Below are positions 1 through 8,336 of a stretch of DNA of 40,114 nt, piece by piece (position 1 is the first letter of the stretch; each line of letters begins with the position of its first letter). Location: NCBI GenBank assembly GCA_016212885.1, contig JACRDO010000046.1:1-40114 (forward strand), given 5' to 3'. A program made the translations under genes and the position numbers. The DNA is from Elusimicrobiota bacterium (GTDB taxonomy: Bacteria; Elusimicrobiota; Elusimicrobia; UBA1565). The notes beneath the pieces are model-generated. The model did not search any database and had not been told where the DNA came from. It worked only from the letters and a program-made list of their open reading frames with translations.

Positions 1-921
1 GCCCTGCGAGGATCTCGCAACGATACGCTGACCGTTGCGGATATGGTGAACCACCTGAAGGCTTGGGAGTTCAACCACCTCACCCTGATCATGGACCGCG
101 GGATGATTTCCAAGGAGAACGTGGCATTCATCGTGAAGTCCGGATTCGAGCTTGTCGGTCTGGTTCCTGAGAACAACAAGGAGGTGTGGGATTACATCAC
201 GCATTGGTCAAGCTCAGAACTGGAGCGTCCAGCATACGTGGTGGAGAGGCCGTCGGGGGCGAAGGTCTATGTGCGGGCATGGTACGCGTCGCTATTTGGC
301 CGCAAGCGCATGCGCGTTGCCTTGGTGGTGGACCCGAGGCGTGCGACACACGAGAAAGTGGAGCGAGACGGCCTCATTCACGCCGTGGAGACAACGACTA
401 ATCCCAAGAGGCTGCGCGAGCTGCGAGAGGATCTCGGAGGACTGGCCATTCCCGCGCCGGGACGCAGGGGCTTCGCTGTGGATAATGCCGGCGCCGCCCG
501 CGAGCGGCTCGGTGATGGCAGATTCTTGATGTTCTCGACGGATCAGGCGTTGGGGGCCGAAGAGATGTTTCGGATATACTTTCAGAGAGACGAGATCGAG
601 AAGGCGTTCCAAACCCTCAAGGGGCAGCTGTCCCTGGGTCCTATTCGCTACCAGCTCCGCGAGCGGATCGACGCCTATACGACGGTGGTCTACTTGGCGT
701 ATCTGCTATGGAGCCATATACAGGAGCGGTTAGCCGAAAAATACCCCTCCCTGACGGTCACCAAGGCTTTGGAGCTCGTCGAGGATATCCACCTCGTGCG
801 GTTTGAGTCCGGAAAACAGATTCGGGAATGGGCGACGCGGCGCACTCCTGAGCAGGAGAAAATCCTGAAGCTCGTCGGAGCAACACGTTTTCTACGTAGT
901 GATAAGAGCCCCGAAAGGTAG
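1..921 (+). CDS. IS4-superfamily (IS1634-like) transposase, 5' end outside the window
   Basis: The reading frame is open from base 1, so the N-terminus and first catalytic Asp lie outside the window; the ATG at 43 is only an internal Met. Visible is the second catalytic aspartate in the context LIMDRGMISKEN and, near the C-terminus, the signature YFQRDEIEKAFQTLK, which fits the Y-(2)R-(3)E-(6)K pattern carrying the last catalytic Glu of IS4-type DDE transposases. The enzyme would cut and join the ends of its insertion sequence. The stop at 919-921 is followed only 58 bases later by the 3' end of the convergent permease gene, so the right end of the element must lie in or near 922-980. I could not identify a terminal inverted repeat without the left end. 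Family assignment is from motifs; IS1634 rather than another IS4 branch is a guess. Confidence 0.85.
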   Translation, partial: ALRGSRNDTLTVADMVNHLKAWEFNHLTLIMDRGMISKENVAFIVKSGFELVGLVPENNKEVWDYITHWSSSELERPAYVVERPSGAKVYVRAWYASLFGRKRMRVALVVDPRRATHEKVERDGLIHAVETTTNPKRLRELREDLGGLAIPAPGRRGFAVDNAGAARERLGDGRFLMFSTDQALGAEEMFRIYFQRDEIEKAFQTLKGQLSLGPIRYQLRERIDAYTTVVYLAYLLWSHIQERLAEKYPSLTVTKALELVEDIHLVRFESGKQIREWATRRTPEQEKILKLVGATRFLRSDKSPER

Positions 922-979
922 GTTGCAGGGGCCTTTCTTTCATCAGAGTATGCGCCGTAGCCTGCCAAGATTTTGGGAG

Positions 980-2983
980 TCAAGCCAGCGGGAACTCGGC
1001 GCGGCCGCCGTCCGGCCGCCAGATGACGACCTTCACGGGGTGGTCGCTCCTCTGCGCCACGGCGCCCCACGCCATCGCGAGCCGCTCGATCTGCGTCTCC
1101 GCGGTCATGACGTTGGAGGCGCCGAGGATCACCTCCTCAGCCCCCATGGCCTGCGCGGTCTGCGCGACGGCCAGCATCGGGTCCGTGGAAGCCACCAGCA
1201 CCGGCAGGACCTTCTTGCCGTGCTTCTCGGCCAGGTCGATGACCTGCGTGAAAAGCCGCTCCTCCTCCGGGCTCATGCGGCCCATCTCCCCGCCGAGGCG
1301 CAGCCCTGCCGCGCGCCGGGCGTGCAGGACCACGATCTCCGTGGTGTCGGCGTCCACCGTTTCCAGGGCCTTGCGCAGCGCGAACATGTGGATGGGGTCG
1401 CGCAGGGCCACGAGCATCTTCCGGGGCCGCTCCACGTCGTCGAGCACCCCCTGCAGGCTCTCATGGGGCAGGAAGTTCACCTTCTCCCGGTGCTCTTCGG
1501 CCTCCCGCTGGCGGCGCTCGTTGAGCTTCTCGGAGAATTTGAAGATGCCGTAGAAGAAGAGCGTGAACATCCCTCCCCAGACCGTGGCGACGTTCTTGGT
1601 GAAGAGATTGGTCGTCGCCGCGGCCAGGAGCACGAGGAGGATCAGGATCATACCCGCGGGGAAACGCAGGGGCCCGACCGGGATGTTCAGCGGCACCATC
1701 CATTCTCGCGGCGCGCGGTCCTTGAACCGCAGGATCACGCCGGACGCGGTCAGGAAGACGAAGCTCCAGAGCAGCCCGAAAGCGTAGGCTTCCCCGAGGA
1801 AATAGACGTCGCCCCGGCTGATGAGGATGGCGGCGACCTGCAGGCCGGCCACCAGGTTGATCGTGCGGTGGGTCGTGCCGTACTTGGGATGCAGCCAGCG
1901 GAACCAGTCCGCCAGGATGCCGTCCTCGGCCACGCGGCCGAGCACCGAGTTCGCCCCCACTATGGAGGTGTTCACCGCCCCGGAGAGGATCATGGCCCCG
2001 ACGACCACGACGAACGTCTGGAGGAGGAGACGAGCGTAGCGGGGCCCCTCCTGGAACATGGCTAAGCCTCCCAGGAGGTTGTCGAGATAGCGGACGCGGT
2101 CCGCGTCCGGGATGATCGACGTTGCCAAGAAGCTCGAAGCGGTCGTAAGGATGAACGCGAACAAGAAGATGAAGACAGCGGCCTTTTTCAGGTTCTTGAG
2201 CTTCGGCGCTTCCATCTCCCGGTACACCTGGGCCAGGGTCTCCAGCCCGCTCATGCCGAGGAACGCATGGCCCAAGCCCACCAGCAGCCCGACCGCGCCG
2301 ATGGTCCGCACCCAATCGGCGCCCTCCAGCCAGCCGAGGGCGTTCTTCCCGAAAGTCACGTTGAGGGGAGGCCACGAGAACCCACGCGCATGGATCGTAT
2401 AGGCGCTCCAGCCGAGCAGGAGCACGCCCATGACGGCCGTCAGCTTGACGATGAACAGGGATTTCTCGGAAGACTCCTCGATGCCCAGGATGTTCTGCCG
2501 CCAGAAGTAGAGCGTGACGGACAGCGCGAAGGCGACCGAGAAGAGGTTCGGGCTCACATGCCAGCCGATGCGCAGGAGAGGGAACACCTCATTGAGCAGG
2601 CCGGCCAGGTACTGCCCCGCTGAAACCGAGGAGATGGGCCCAGTCAGGACGTAGTCGAACATGAGCGCGGAGACGGCGATCTTGGCGAGCGTCGAGCCCA
2701 TCGCGCGCCGGACCACCTTGTAGACGCCCCCGCGCACGAACATGGCGGAGGATTCCACGTAGACGGCGATCATGCACGCCGAGAAGGACATGACCGCCAG
2801 GATGAACCACGGGGCCGCCTTCCCGATGGCCTGCTCCGTTATGCCTCCGACGTACCAAGCCGTGGAAGCCAGGTCGCAGAGCACGATGGCGCCCGCGCGC
2901 CAGAAGGAGATGAAGGTCAGCATCGCCGTCGTCAGCACGACGACGTCGCTCACTCGCCTGGAAGGCTTCTTGATGGGGTCCAT
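980..2983 (-). CDS. APC-superfamily amino acid permease with C-terminal UspA-like domain
   Basis: A 667-residue protein. Residues about 10-460 hold roughly 12 hydrophobic segments and resemble amino acid/polyamine/organocation transporters (for example the stretch SMGSTLAKIAVSALMFDYVL-like core, and GHAFLGMSGLETLAQVYREM). Residues about 520-660 form a soluble domain resembling universal stress proteins (MLVALRDPIHMFALRKALE, then alternating beta/alpha and VILGASNVM near the nucleotide-binding loop). It probably imports an amino acid or related cation-coupled substrate across the inner membrane, with the UspA part sensing nucleotide. APC-UspA fusions are known; the substrate cannot be read from sequence. 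The ATG at 2983 is preceded by a consensus promoter and a very short leader. The gene is convergent with the transposase and downstream of the binding-protein gene on the same strand. Confidence 0.85.
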   Translation of the reverse strand: MDPIKKPSRRVSDVVVLTTAMLTFISFWRAGAIVLCDLASTAWYVGGITEQAIGKAAPWFILAVMSFSACMIAVYVESSAMFVRGGVYKVVRRAMGSTLAKIAVSALMFDYVLTGPISSVSAGQYLAGLLNEVFPLLRIGWHVSPNLFSVAFALSVTLYFWRQNILGIEESSEKSLFIVKLTAVMGVLLLGWSAYTIHARGFSWPPLNVTFGKNALGWLEGADWVRTIGAVGLLVGLGHAFLGMSGLETLAQVYREMEAPKLKNLKKAAVFIFLFAFILTTASSFLATSIIPDADRVRYLDNLLGGLAMFQEGPRYARLLLQTFVVVVGAMILSGAVNTSIVGANSVLGRVAEDGILADWFRWLHPKYGTTHRTINLVAGLQVAAILISRGDVYFLGEAYAFGLLWSFVFLTASGVILRFKDRAPREWMVPLNIPVGPLRFPAGMILILLVLLAAATTNLFTKNVATVWGGMFTLFFYGIFKFSEKLNERRQREAEEHREKVNFLPHESLQGVLDDVERPRKMLVALRDPIHMFALRKALETVDADTTEIVVLHARRAAGLRLGGEMGRMSPEEERLFTQVIDLAEKHGKKVLPVLVASTDPMLAVAQTAQAMGAEEVILGASNVMTAETQIERLAMAWGAVAQRSDHPVKVVIWRPDGGRAEFPLA

Positions 2984-2998
2984 CCGGGGGGTCGCCGA

Positions 2999-3027
2999 AC
3001 TATATCAAGGCGGGCCTATCGTGTCAA
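2999..3027 (-). promoter_or_regulatory. Sigma-70-type promoter of the permease gene
   Basis: On the minus strand TTGACA (3027-3022), a 17-base spacer and TATAGT (3004-2999) match the housekeeping consensus. The -35 box overlaps the stop codon of the upstream binding-protein gene (3024-3026). Predicted transcription start is near 2992, giving a leader of about 9 bases before the ATG at 2983, with no Shine-Dalgarno visible. Confidence 0.75.
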
Positions 3028-4169
3028 CGGACCGGGACGAACTGCCTCCCCTTGGCGCGGGTGATGGTGACCGTCTTGAGCGTCGTATCGCCTTTCCGGT
3101 CGAAGGTCGTGACGCCGAGGACCCCCTTGTGGCGGATCCCGCGCAGGGCCTCGATGAGCTGCGTGCGGCCGGCCCCGGACACCGGGCCGGTCTGCCGCAG
3201 GGCCTCCAGGACGATGTTCGCCGCGTCGTAGCCGAAGTGGTCGTATTGCCCGATCTCGACGCCGGGATAGCTCTCCCGATAGCTCTGGATGAACCGCTCC
3301 GAGCCTGGGAGCTGTTCTAGGGGCCGGCCCGGCATGGTGAAGTAGGAGCCTTCGGCCGCGTCGCCGGCCACATCGAAGAGCGCGTCGATCATGCACCCGT
3401 CCCCTGAGAAGAAGACCGTCTTGAGGCCGAGCTTGCGCGCCTGCTTGAGCAGCAGGCCGTACTCCGGATAAACGCCGCCGAAATAGACGCCGTCAGGCTT
3501 CTCTTCCAGGATGCGGGCCAAGAGGAGCTTGAAATCCCTCTCTCCGATCTCGATAGCTTCCAAGCCCGCTTCCCTGCCGCCGAGGCGCTTGAAGCGGGCG
3601 CGGAACTCTTCCGCCAGGCCTTGGCCGTAGGGCGTGCCGTCATGGACCACGAAGAACCGCTTCAGGCGCAGCCTCCTTACGGCGAACTCGGCCGCGAGGT
3701 TCCCTTGGACGTCGTCGGTCACGGTGACGCGGAAGACGTTCCTGGGTCCCGGCCAGCCGGGCTCGAGCTGCCGGCGCGTGAGCTTCGGGTTCGTCGCGAT
3801 GGGGGAGATCATGGCGAGGCCGGCCGCGGCGTAGACCGGCGCGGCGGCGATGGAGCAGCCCGATGTGAAGTGGCCGATCACCGCGGCGATGCGGGGGTCG
3901 GCGGAGATCAGGTTCGCCGCCTTGACTGCCGACTCCGGGACCGCGCGATCATCGAAGGCGAGCACCTCGACCGGGAACGCGAGCCCTTTCTCAGCCTGGG
4001 CCTGCGCCACCGCCAGCTCCACGGCCCTCTGGATGCCCTGCCCCTCGGTGCTGAGGTCCCCGGTCAGCGGGACCGCCACCGCGATGCGGACCGTGTCGGA
4101 GCGGCCCAGGCAGGCGCAAAAGGCCCCGCAAAGCAAGGCCAGGGCCGGGAGAAGGGCTCTTGTTCTCAT
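3024..4169 (-). CDS. Branched-chain amino acid ABC transporter substrate-binding lipoprotein (LivJ/LivK type)
   Basis: 381 residues. The N-terminus is a lipoprotein signal: basic MRTR, a hydrophobic run, then a Cys at residue 20 in a loose lipobox (FCAC). The mature part begins IAVAVPLTGDLSTEGQGIQ, typical of periplasmic-binding type I proteins of the Leu/Ile/Val family. Further family landmarks are VIGHFTSGCSIAAAPVYA and QYDHFGYDAANIVLEAL. It would capture an amino acid or small amide in the periplasm for an ABC permease. No permease or ATPase genes (livHMGF) are adjacent, so it is an orphan binding protein here; the neighbouring APC permease belongs to a different transport class. The ligand is not predictable from this sequence. 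Confidence 0.88.
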   Translation of the reverse strand: MRTRALLPALALLCGAFCACLGRSDTVRIAVAVPLTGDLSTEGQGIQRAVELAVAQAQAEKGLAFPVEVLAFDDRAVPESAVKAANLISADPRIAAVIGHFTSGCSIAAAPVYAAAGLAMISPIATNPKLTRRQLEPGWPGPRNVFRVTVTDDVQGNLAAEFAVRRLRLKRFFVVHDGTPYGQGLAEEFRARFKRLGGREAGLEAIEIGERDFKLLLARILEEKPDGVYFGGVYPEYGLLLKQARKLGLKTVFFSGDGCMIDALFDVAGDAAEGSYFTMPGRPLEQLPGSERFIQSYRESYPGVEIGQYDHFGYDAANIVLEALRQTGPVSGAGRTQLIEALRGIRHKGVLGVTTFDRKGDTTLKTVTITRAKGRQFVPVR

Positions 4170-4184
4170 CTTTTATCGGATTTT

Positions 4185-4190
4185 ATCATA
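4185..4190 (-). promoter_or_regulatory. Possible -10 box for the binding-protein gene
   Basis: The 82-base divergent intergenic region 4170-4251 is AT-rich beside the minus-strand ATG. On the minus strand TATGAT lies 15 bases before the ATG, followed by two further GATAAAA-like stretches. No convincing -35 box was found at 16-18 bases, so this is tentative. Confidence 0.35.
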
Positions 4191-4213
4191 TTCTATAAGC
4201 GGACAGCATTGCC

Positions 4214-4243
4214 TTGCGCGCCGGCCCGCAATTATCGGATAAT
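4214..4243 (+). promoter_or_regulatory. Putative promoter of the nuo operon
   Basis: TTGCGC (4214-4219), 18-base spacer, GATAAT (4238-4243), only 8 bases before the nuoJ ATG at 4252. The same -35 hexamer TTGCGC is seen before the CheY-like gene at 30860. The -10 region is nearly self-complementary (ATTAT CGG ATAAT, 4231-4243) and sits between two GCCGGC sites (4220-4225 and 4245-4250), so a regulator or hairpin is possible. Confidence 0.45.
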
Positions 4244-4251
4244 CGCCGGCA

Positions 4252-4734
4252 ATGGCCGCAACCGCGCTCGCGATCTGCGGGGGATGCGCCGTTCTCTTCG
4301 CGGCCTTCGCTCTCTTTCAAAGGACCCTTTACGGCAGCGCGCTCTGCCTGCTCGCGGTCCTGCTCCAGGTGGGGGCCGCCTATTTCCTTATAGGAGCCCC
4401 TCTTCTGGGCCTCATCCAGGTCCTCGTGTATGCGGGCGCCGTGATGGTCCTTCTCGTCGTCGCCGTGATGTCCTCCCCGCCGCAGTTGAACGAGCCCTGG
4501 GCCGGAGGGACGGCGAAATGGCTGGCTTGGCTCGCGGTCCTGGCGCCGGCGGCCGAGCTGCTGAGCCTCCTGCGCGCGGCTTCGGGAGCGCCGGCCGCGC
4601 TGCAGCGGGCGCCGGCCGCGCTCGAGCGGCAGATGGCTTTCCTCTTGTTCGGACCTTACGCTCCTCTCACCGAGATCGCCGGCCTGCTCGTCCTGGTGGC
4701 CGCGCTCTCGATCCTCCGGGAGAGCCATGAATAG
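4252..4734 (+). CDS. nuoJ: NADH-quinone oxidoreductase subunit J
   Basis: 160 residues with about five transmembrane helices, including the conserved ND6-type helix LLGLIQVLVYAGAVMVLLVV (about residues 44-64), which carries the pi-bulge motif of this subunit. NuoJ is part of the membrane arm near the quinone site and helps couple quinone reduction to proton pumping. It is the first gene of the operon here, which is unusual because nuoA normally leads. The 3' end overlaps nuoK by 8 bases. The ATG at 4252 is preceded by a close -10 box and no visible Shine-Dalgarno. Confidence 0.95.
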   Translation: MAATALAICGGCAVLFAAFALFQRTLYGSALCLLAVLLQVGAAYFLIGAPLLGLIQVLVYAGAVMVLLVVAVMSSPPQLNEPWAGGTAKWLAWLAVLAPAAELLSLLRAASGAPAALQRAPAALERQMAFLLFGPYAPLTEIAGLLVLVAALSILRESHE

Positions 4735-5029
4735 CTCCCTCCTCGTCTGGGGGGCCTCCGGCTCGCTCTTCATCCTCGGCGCGGCTTTCCTGGTCCTGCG
4801 CCGGCAGCTCATCGCCATGATCATCGGCCTCGAGTTGATGATCAACGCCGCGAACCTGAACATCGTCGCTTACGCCGCGCGCCGGGGAGACGCCGCGGGC
4901 TTGGCCGCGGCCATGCTGGTCATCGCCGCCGCGGCCGCCGAGGCGGTGGTCGGGCTCTCGCTCATCCTCAACCTCCTGCGCGAAGAAGGCGCGGCGGAAT
5001 CCGACCGCATCCGGGAGCTTTCGGGATGA
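4727..5029 (+). CDS. nuoK: NADH-quinone oxidoreductase subunit K
   Basis: 100 residues, the usual NuoK length, with three transmembrane helices. The conserved membrane glutamates are present: GLELMINAANLNIVAY in the second helix and AAAAAEAVVGLSLILNL in the third. These acidic residues form part of the proton path in the membrane arm of complex I. It overlaps nuoJ by 8 bases and nuoL by 4 bases, consistent with translational coupling. Confidence 0.96.
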   Translation: MNSSLLVWGASGSLFILGAAFLVLRRQLIAMIIGLELMINAANLNIVAYAARRGDAAGLAAAMLVIAAAAAEAVVGLSLILNLLREEGAAESDRIRELSG

Positions 5030-6894
5030 TGAACGCCTGCGCGGTCGGGACCCTTTTCTTCGCCCCCGTCTCCGCCCTGCTCCTCGGATTCTTCGTCTTC
5101 CGTCCCTACTGGCCGAGGAAGACCCATTGGCCGATGCTCGCCTCCTGCGCCGCAGTGACGGTTGCCAGCATCCATCTGGCCGTGCAGATCCACGATGGCC
5201 GGATCGCGGGCGGCTCGTGGGAGCTCACGGCCTACCGTTGGGCCTGTGCCGGCTCATGGCGCGTGGACTTCGGCGTCCTGGTGGACGGACTCTCCATCTC
5301 GGTGCTGGGCATGGTGAGCCTCGTCTCCACCCTCATCCACGTCTACGCGGCCGGCTACATGGCGGAGGACCCCTCCTTCTGCCGCTTCTTCCTCTACTTC
5401 CACTTCTTCTTCCTCTCCATGGTCGGCCTGCTCGTCTCCAACAACTACCTCCAGATGTACGTCTTCTGGGAGGGGGTGGGCCTGGCCTCCTACCTGCTCA
5501 TCGGCTTCTGGTACGAGAAGGAGGCGGCCAGGGCCGCTGCCTGGAAGGCGTTCTTGACCAACCGCATCGGCGACGTGGCCTTCATGCTGGCGGTCTTCCT
5601 GCTCCTCAGGGGCCTGGGCACGGCCCGCTTCAGCGAGGTCTTCCAGCGCCTTCCGGAGCTCTCGTCCTCCACTCTCACCGCCGCCGCTTTCCTCCTCTTC
5701 TGCGGCGCAGCTGCCAAGTCGGCCCAGTTCCCGCTCCATGTCTGGCTGCCCGACGCCATGGAAGGCCCCACGCCGGTCTCCGCCCTCATGCACGCCGCGA
5801 CCATGGTGACGGCCGGCGTCTTCCTGCTCGCGCGCTCCATGCCCATCCTCGAGGAGGTCCCCGGCGTGCTCGCCGCGGCGGCTTTGATCGGGCTTCTGAC
5901 GTCGCTCGGCGCCGCGGCGATCGGGGCGATGAAGCGGGACCTCAAGAGGGTCCTGGCCTACTCGACGATCAGTCAGCTCGGCCTGATGGTGCTGGCCATC
6001 GGCACGGGGAATCTCTTCGGAGCGGTATTCCAGCTCATCACGCACGGCTTCTTCAAGGCCCTGCTCTTCCTCTGCGCGGGCAGCGTCATTTACTCCATGC
6101 ACGACAGTCTAAGCGGCGCCACCACCGTCACGGTGGACGACGCCGGCGGGCTCTCCAAGCAGCTCCCGGTGACCTCCGGCGCCTTCCTCATCGCGGCCCT
6201 GGCCCTCTCGGGCATCCCGCCGCTCGCCGGCTTCTTCAGCAAGGACGCGATCCTGGAGGGCGTGTTCGCGACCGGCTCGAAGGCGCTGAGCGTGCTCGCC
6301 CTGCTGGCCGCGGCCGGATCGAGCTTCTACATATTCCGCCTGCTCTTCTTGACGTTCCTCGGAGACCGCCCGGAGCAGCGGGGCCCGAGGGCTCACGCGC
6401 ACGAGCCCGGGTTCAGGATGAAGGTCCCGGTCCTCGCGCTCGCCGTTTTCAGCGCAGCTGCCGGAAGCCTGGGAGAGCCCATCGCGAAGGTGCTCGGCAA
6501 GGAGGCCCCGCACCTCTCGCTCGTTGTCTCGGCCGCGGGCTTCGCCTTCGCCGGGCTCGGCATCCTCGCCGCCTATTGGGCCACGATGCTCAGGCCGGGC
6601 TTCGATTGGGCGTGGAGGCGCGCTCAGCCCGAGCTGGAGCGCATCCTCGACGACGACTTTGGCTGGCAGAGCTTCACGGCCGCCCTCGCGCGCGGGGTCC
6701 TCGGCTTCGCGAAGCTCCTGGCCGGCCCCTGGGAGCGCAAGACCTGGGACGCCTTCACCGAGGCGCTCGCCGACACCTTCGTCGGCCTCGGCGAAGGGCT
6801 CTCCTTCTTCTCGCGCGGCGCCTTGAACGATTACCTCTGGTGGATGATCCTGGGCGCCGCGGCGCTGGCATCGACGGTGGTCCTGTGCTTCTGA
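5026..6894 (+). CDS. nuoL: NADH-quinone oxidoreductase subunit L
   Basis: 622 residues, a normal length for this antiporter-like proton-pumping subunit at the far end of the membrane arm. Family motifs include MYVFWEGVGLASYLLIGFWY (essential TM5 Glu retained), AAKSAQFPLHVWLPDAMEGP and VSALMHAATMVTAGVFLLAR (broken helix 7 and conserved Lys/His), and KRDLKRVLAYSTISQLGLM. The C-terminal region holds the long lateral helix and final anchor. The ATG at 5026 overlaps the nuoK stop; a second ATG three bases later is equally possible. The 3' end overlaps nuoM by 10 bases. Confidence 0.96.
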   Translation: MMNACAVGTLFFAPVSALLLGFFVFRPYWPRKTHWPMLASCAAVTVASIHLAVQIHDGRIAGGSWELTAYRWACAGSWRVDFGVLVDGLSISVLGMVSLVSTLIHVYAAGYMAEDPSFCRFFLYFHFFFLSMVGLLVSNNYLQMYVFWEGVGLASYLLIGFWYEKEAARAAAWKAFLTNRIGDVAFMLAVFLLLRGLGTARFSEVFQRLPELSSSTLTAAAFLLFCGAAAKSAQFPLHVWLPDAMEGPTPVSALMHAATMVTAGVFLLARSMPILEEVPGVLAAAALIGLLTSLGAAAIGAMKRDLKRVLAYSTISQLGLMVLAIGTGNLFGAVFQLITHGFFKALLFLCAGSVIYSMHDSLSGATTVTVDDAGGLSKQLPVTSGAFLIAALALSGIPPLAGFFSKDAILEGVFATGSKALSVLALLAAAGSSFYIFRLLFLTFLGDRPEQRGPRAHAHEPGFRMKVPVLALAVFSAAAGSLGEPIAKVLGKEAPHLSLVVSAAGFAFAGLGILAAYWATMLRPGFDWAWRRAQPELERILDDDFGWQSFTAALARGVLGFAKLLAGPWERKTWDAFTEALADTFVGLGEGLSFFSRGALNDYLWWMILGAAALASTVVLCF

Positions 6895-8336
6895 CCTGGC
6901 TCTGGCTCGCGCCGGCGGCCGCGATGCTCGTGGTCTGGGCCCTGCCCTCGCGCCGGCTCTCCCGCGCGGCCGCCCTCGCGGTTTCGGCCGGAGTGCTCGC
7001 CTACTCCCTTTGGCTCCTCGCGCCCTACGCGGCCGGAGAGGGCCTCCTGCGGCTGGAGGAATCGGGCCGCGCGGGCCCGCTCGGCATCCGCTATCACCTC
7101 GCCGTGGACGGCATCGCCCTGCCTCTATGCTGGCTGACCGCGCTCCTGAGCGCCCTCTCCATCGCGGCCTCCTGGAAGGCCGATGTCCCGAACGCCTTCT
7201 GGGCTTCGTTCCTAGGGCTCGAGTCCGCGCTGATGGGGGTCTTCCTCTCCCGCGACCTCTTCTACTTCTTCATCTTCTGGGACATGGCCCTCGTTCCGAT
7301 GTTCTTCATCATCGGCCTCTGGGGCTCGGAGGGACGCCGGAAGGCCGCGCTGAAGTTCGCCCTCTACACCTTCCTCGGCAGCCTGTCCCTGCTCATCGGG
7401 CTCGCGGCCCTGGCCACCTTCCACCACGGCGCCACCGGGGTATGGACCTGGGACATGGGCGAGCTGACCCGCACGCCCGTCATGGGCCGCGCCGCGATCT
7501 GGATCTACGCGGCCCTGGCTCTCGGCTTCGCGGTGAAGATCCCGGTCTTCCCTCTGCACAACTGGCTGCCGGACGCGCACACCGAGGCCCCGGCCGCGGG
7601 CTCGGTCATGCTGGCGGGCTCCATGCTGAAGATGGGGCTTTTCGGATTCCTGCGCATCCTCCTGCCGGTGTTCCCGGAGTTGAGCGCCGCGGCGCTTCCA
7701 TTCCTCGGCGGCCTCGGAGTCGTCAACATCCTCTACGGCGCCTTCTGCGCCATGGCTCAGTCGGACTTAAAGCGCCTGGTGGCCTTCACGAGCGTCAGCC
7801 ACCTCGGCTTCTGCCTTGTCGGCATCTTCTCGCTGACAGCTGCCGGGATCGCGGGCGGAAGCCTGCAGATGCTCAACCACGGCCTCTCCACCGGCGGCCT
7901 GTTCCTGCTCGTCGGGATGCTCTATGAGCGGGCGCACCGCAGGGGGCTTTCGGATTTCGGCGCCCTCGCCTCCAGGACCCCGGTATTCGCCTTCTTCTTC
8001 TGCTTCATCCTTCTTTCCTCCATCGGCCTGCCCGGCTTAAACGGCTTCGTCGGCGAGATGCTGTCCCTGGCCGGCATGGCCCAGGTCTCGCGCCTGCTGG
8101 CGGCCCTCGGCCTGCTGGGAGCGGTCCTGGCCGCGGCCTGGGGCCTGCCCGCTTTTCAGGCGGTGTTCTGGGCGCCGCCGGGGACAGACTCGGTCTCGGA
8201 CAAGATCGCGGACTTAGACCTCCGCGAGCGGGCCATCCTCTGGGTCCTGCTCGTCCTAATCTTGTGGATCGGCCTCTATCCGCGCCCCCTGCTCGAGCTG
8301 ATGGAGCCAGCTGTCTCGGCCCTGGCGCAAAGATGA
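6885..8336 (+). CDS. nuoM: NADH-quinone oxidoreductase subunit M
   Basis: The start is taken as GTG at 6885, ten bases inside the nuoL 3' end; the frame is open far upstream, but only as an out-of-frame shadow of nuoL. The 483-residue product is a proton-pumping antiporter-like subunit. Motifs include KIPVFPLHNWLPDAHTEAP, SVMLAGSMLKMGLFGFLRI, QSDLKRLVAFTSVSHLGF and GLPGLNGFVGE. The TM5 position that is Glu in most NuoM proteins (E144 in E. coli) reads Asp133 here (FIFWDMALVPMFFIIG), a conservative but notable change. The stop overlaps the nuoN start as ATGA. Confidence 0.94.
   Translation: MLLTWLWLAPAAAMLVVWALPSRRLSRAAALAVSAGVLAYSLWLLAPYAAGEGLLRLEESGRAGPLGIRYHLAVDGIALPLCWLTALLSALSIAASWKADVPNAFWASFLGLESALMGVFLSRDLFYFFIFWDMALVPMFFIIGLWGSEGRRKAALKFALYTFLGSLSLLIGLAALATFHHGATGVWTWDMGELTRTPVMGRAAIWIYAALALGFAVKIPVFPLHNWLPDAHTEAPAAGSVMLAGSMLKMGLFGFLRILLPVFPELSAAALPFLGGLGVVNILYGAFCAMAQSDLKRLVAFTSVSHLGFCLVGIFSLTAAGIAGGSLQMLNHGLSTGGLFLLVGMLYERAHRRGLSDFGALASRTPVFAFFFCFILLSSIGLPGLNGFVGEMLSLAGMAQVSRLLAALGLLGAVLAAAWGLPAFQAVFWAPPGTDSVSDKIADLDLRERAILWVLLVLILWIGLYPRPLLELMEPAVSALAQR

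Noticed and set aside
922..979. Possible IS right-end inverted repeat or terminator between transposase and permease
   Set aside because: Only an imperfect match (about 7 of 10) between GGTAGGTTGC and the complement of GTAGCCTGCC; no T-run and no left end to compare.
899..2065. 388-codon plus-strand frame opposite the permease
   Set aside because: Antisense shadow with His/Gln/Arg-rich low-complexity composition; the minus-strand permease has clear family motifs.
5127..6884. Long open frame upstream of nuoM through nuoL
   Set aside because: It is an out-of-frame shadow of nuoL caused by high GC; family similarity starts at GTG 6885.
8264..8332. Upstream ATG at 8264 as the nuoN start
   Set aside because: It would extend 69 bases into nuoM and add a non-family N-terminus; the ATGA overlap at 8333 is the natural start.
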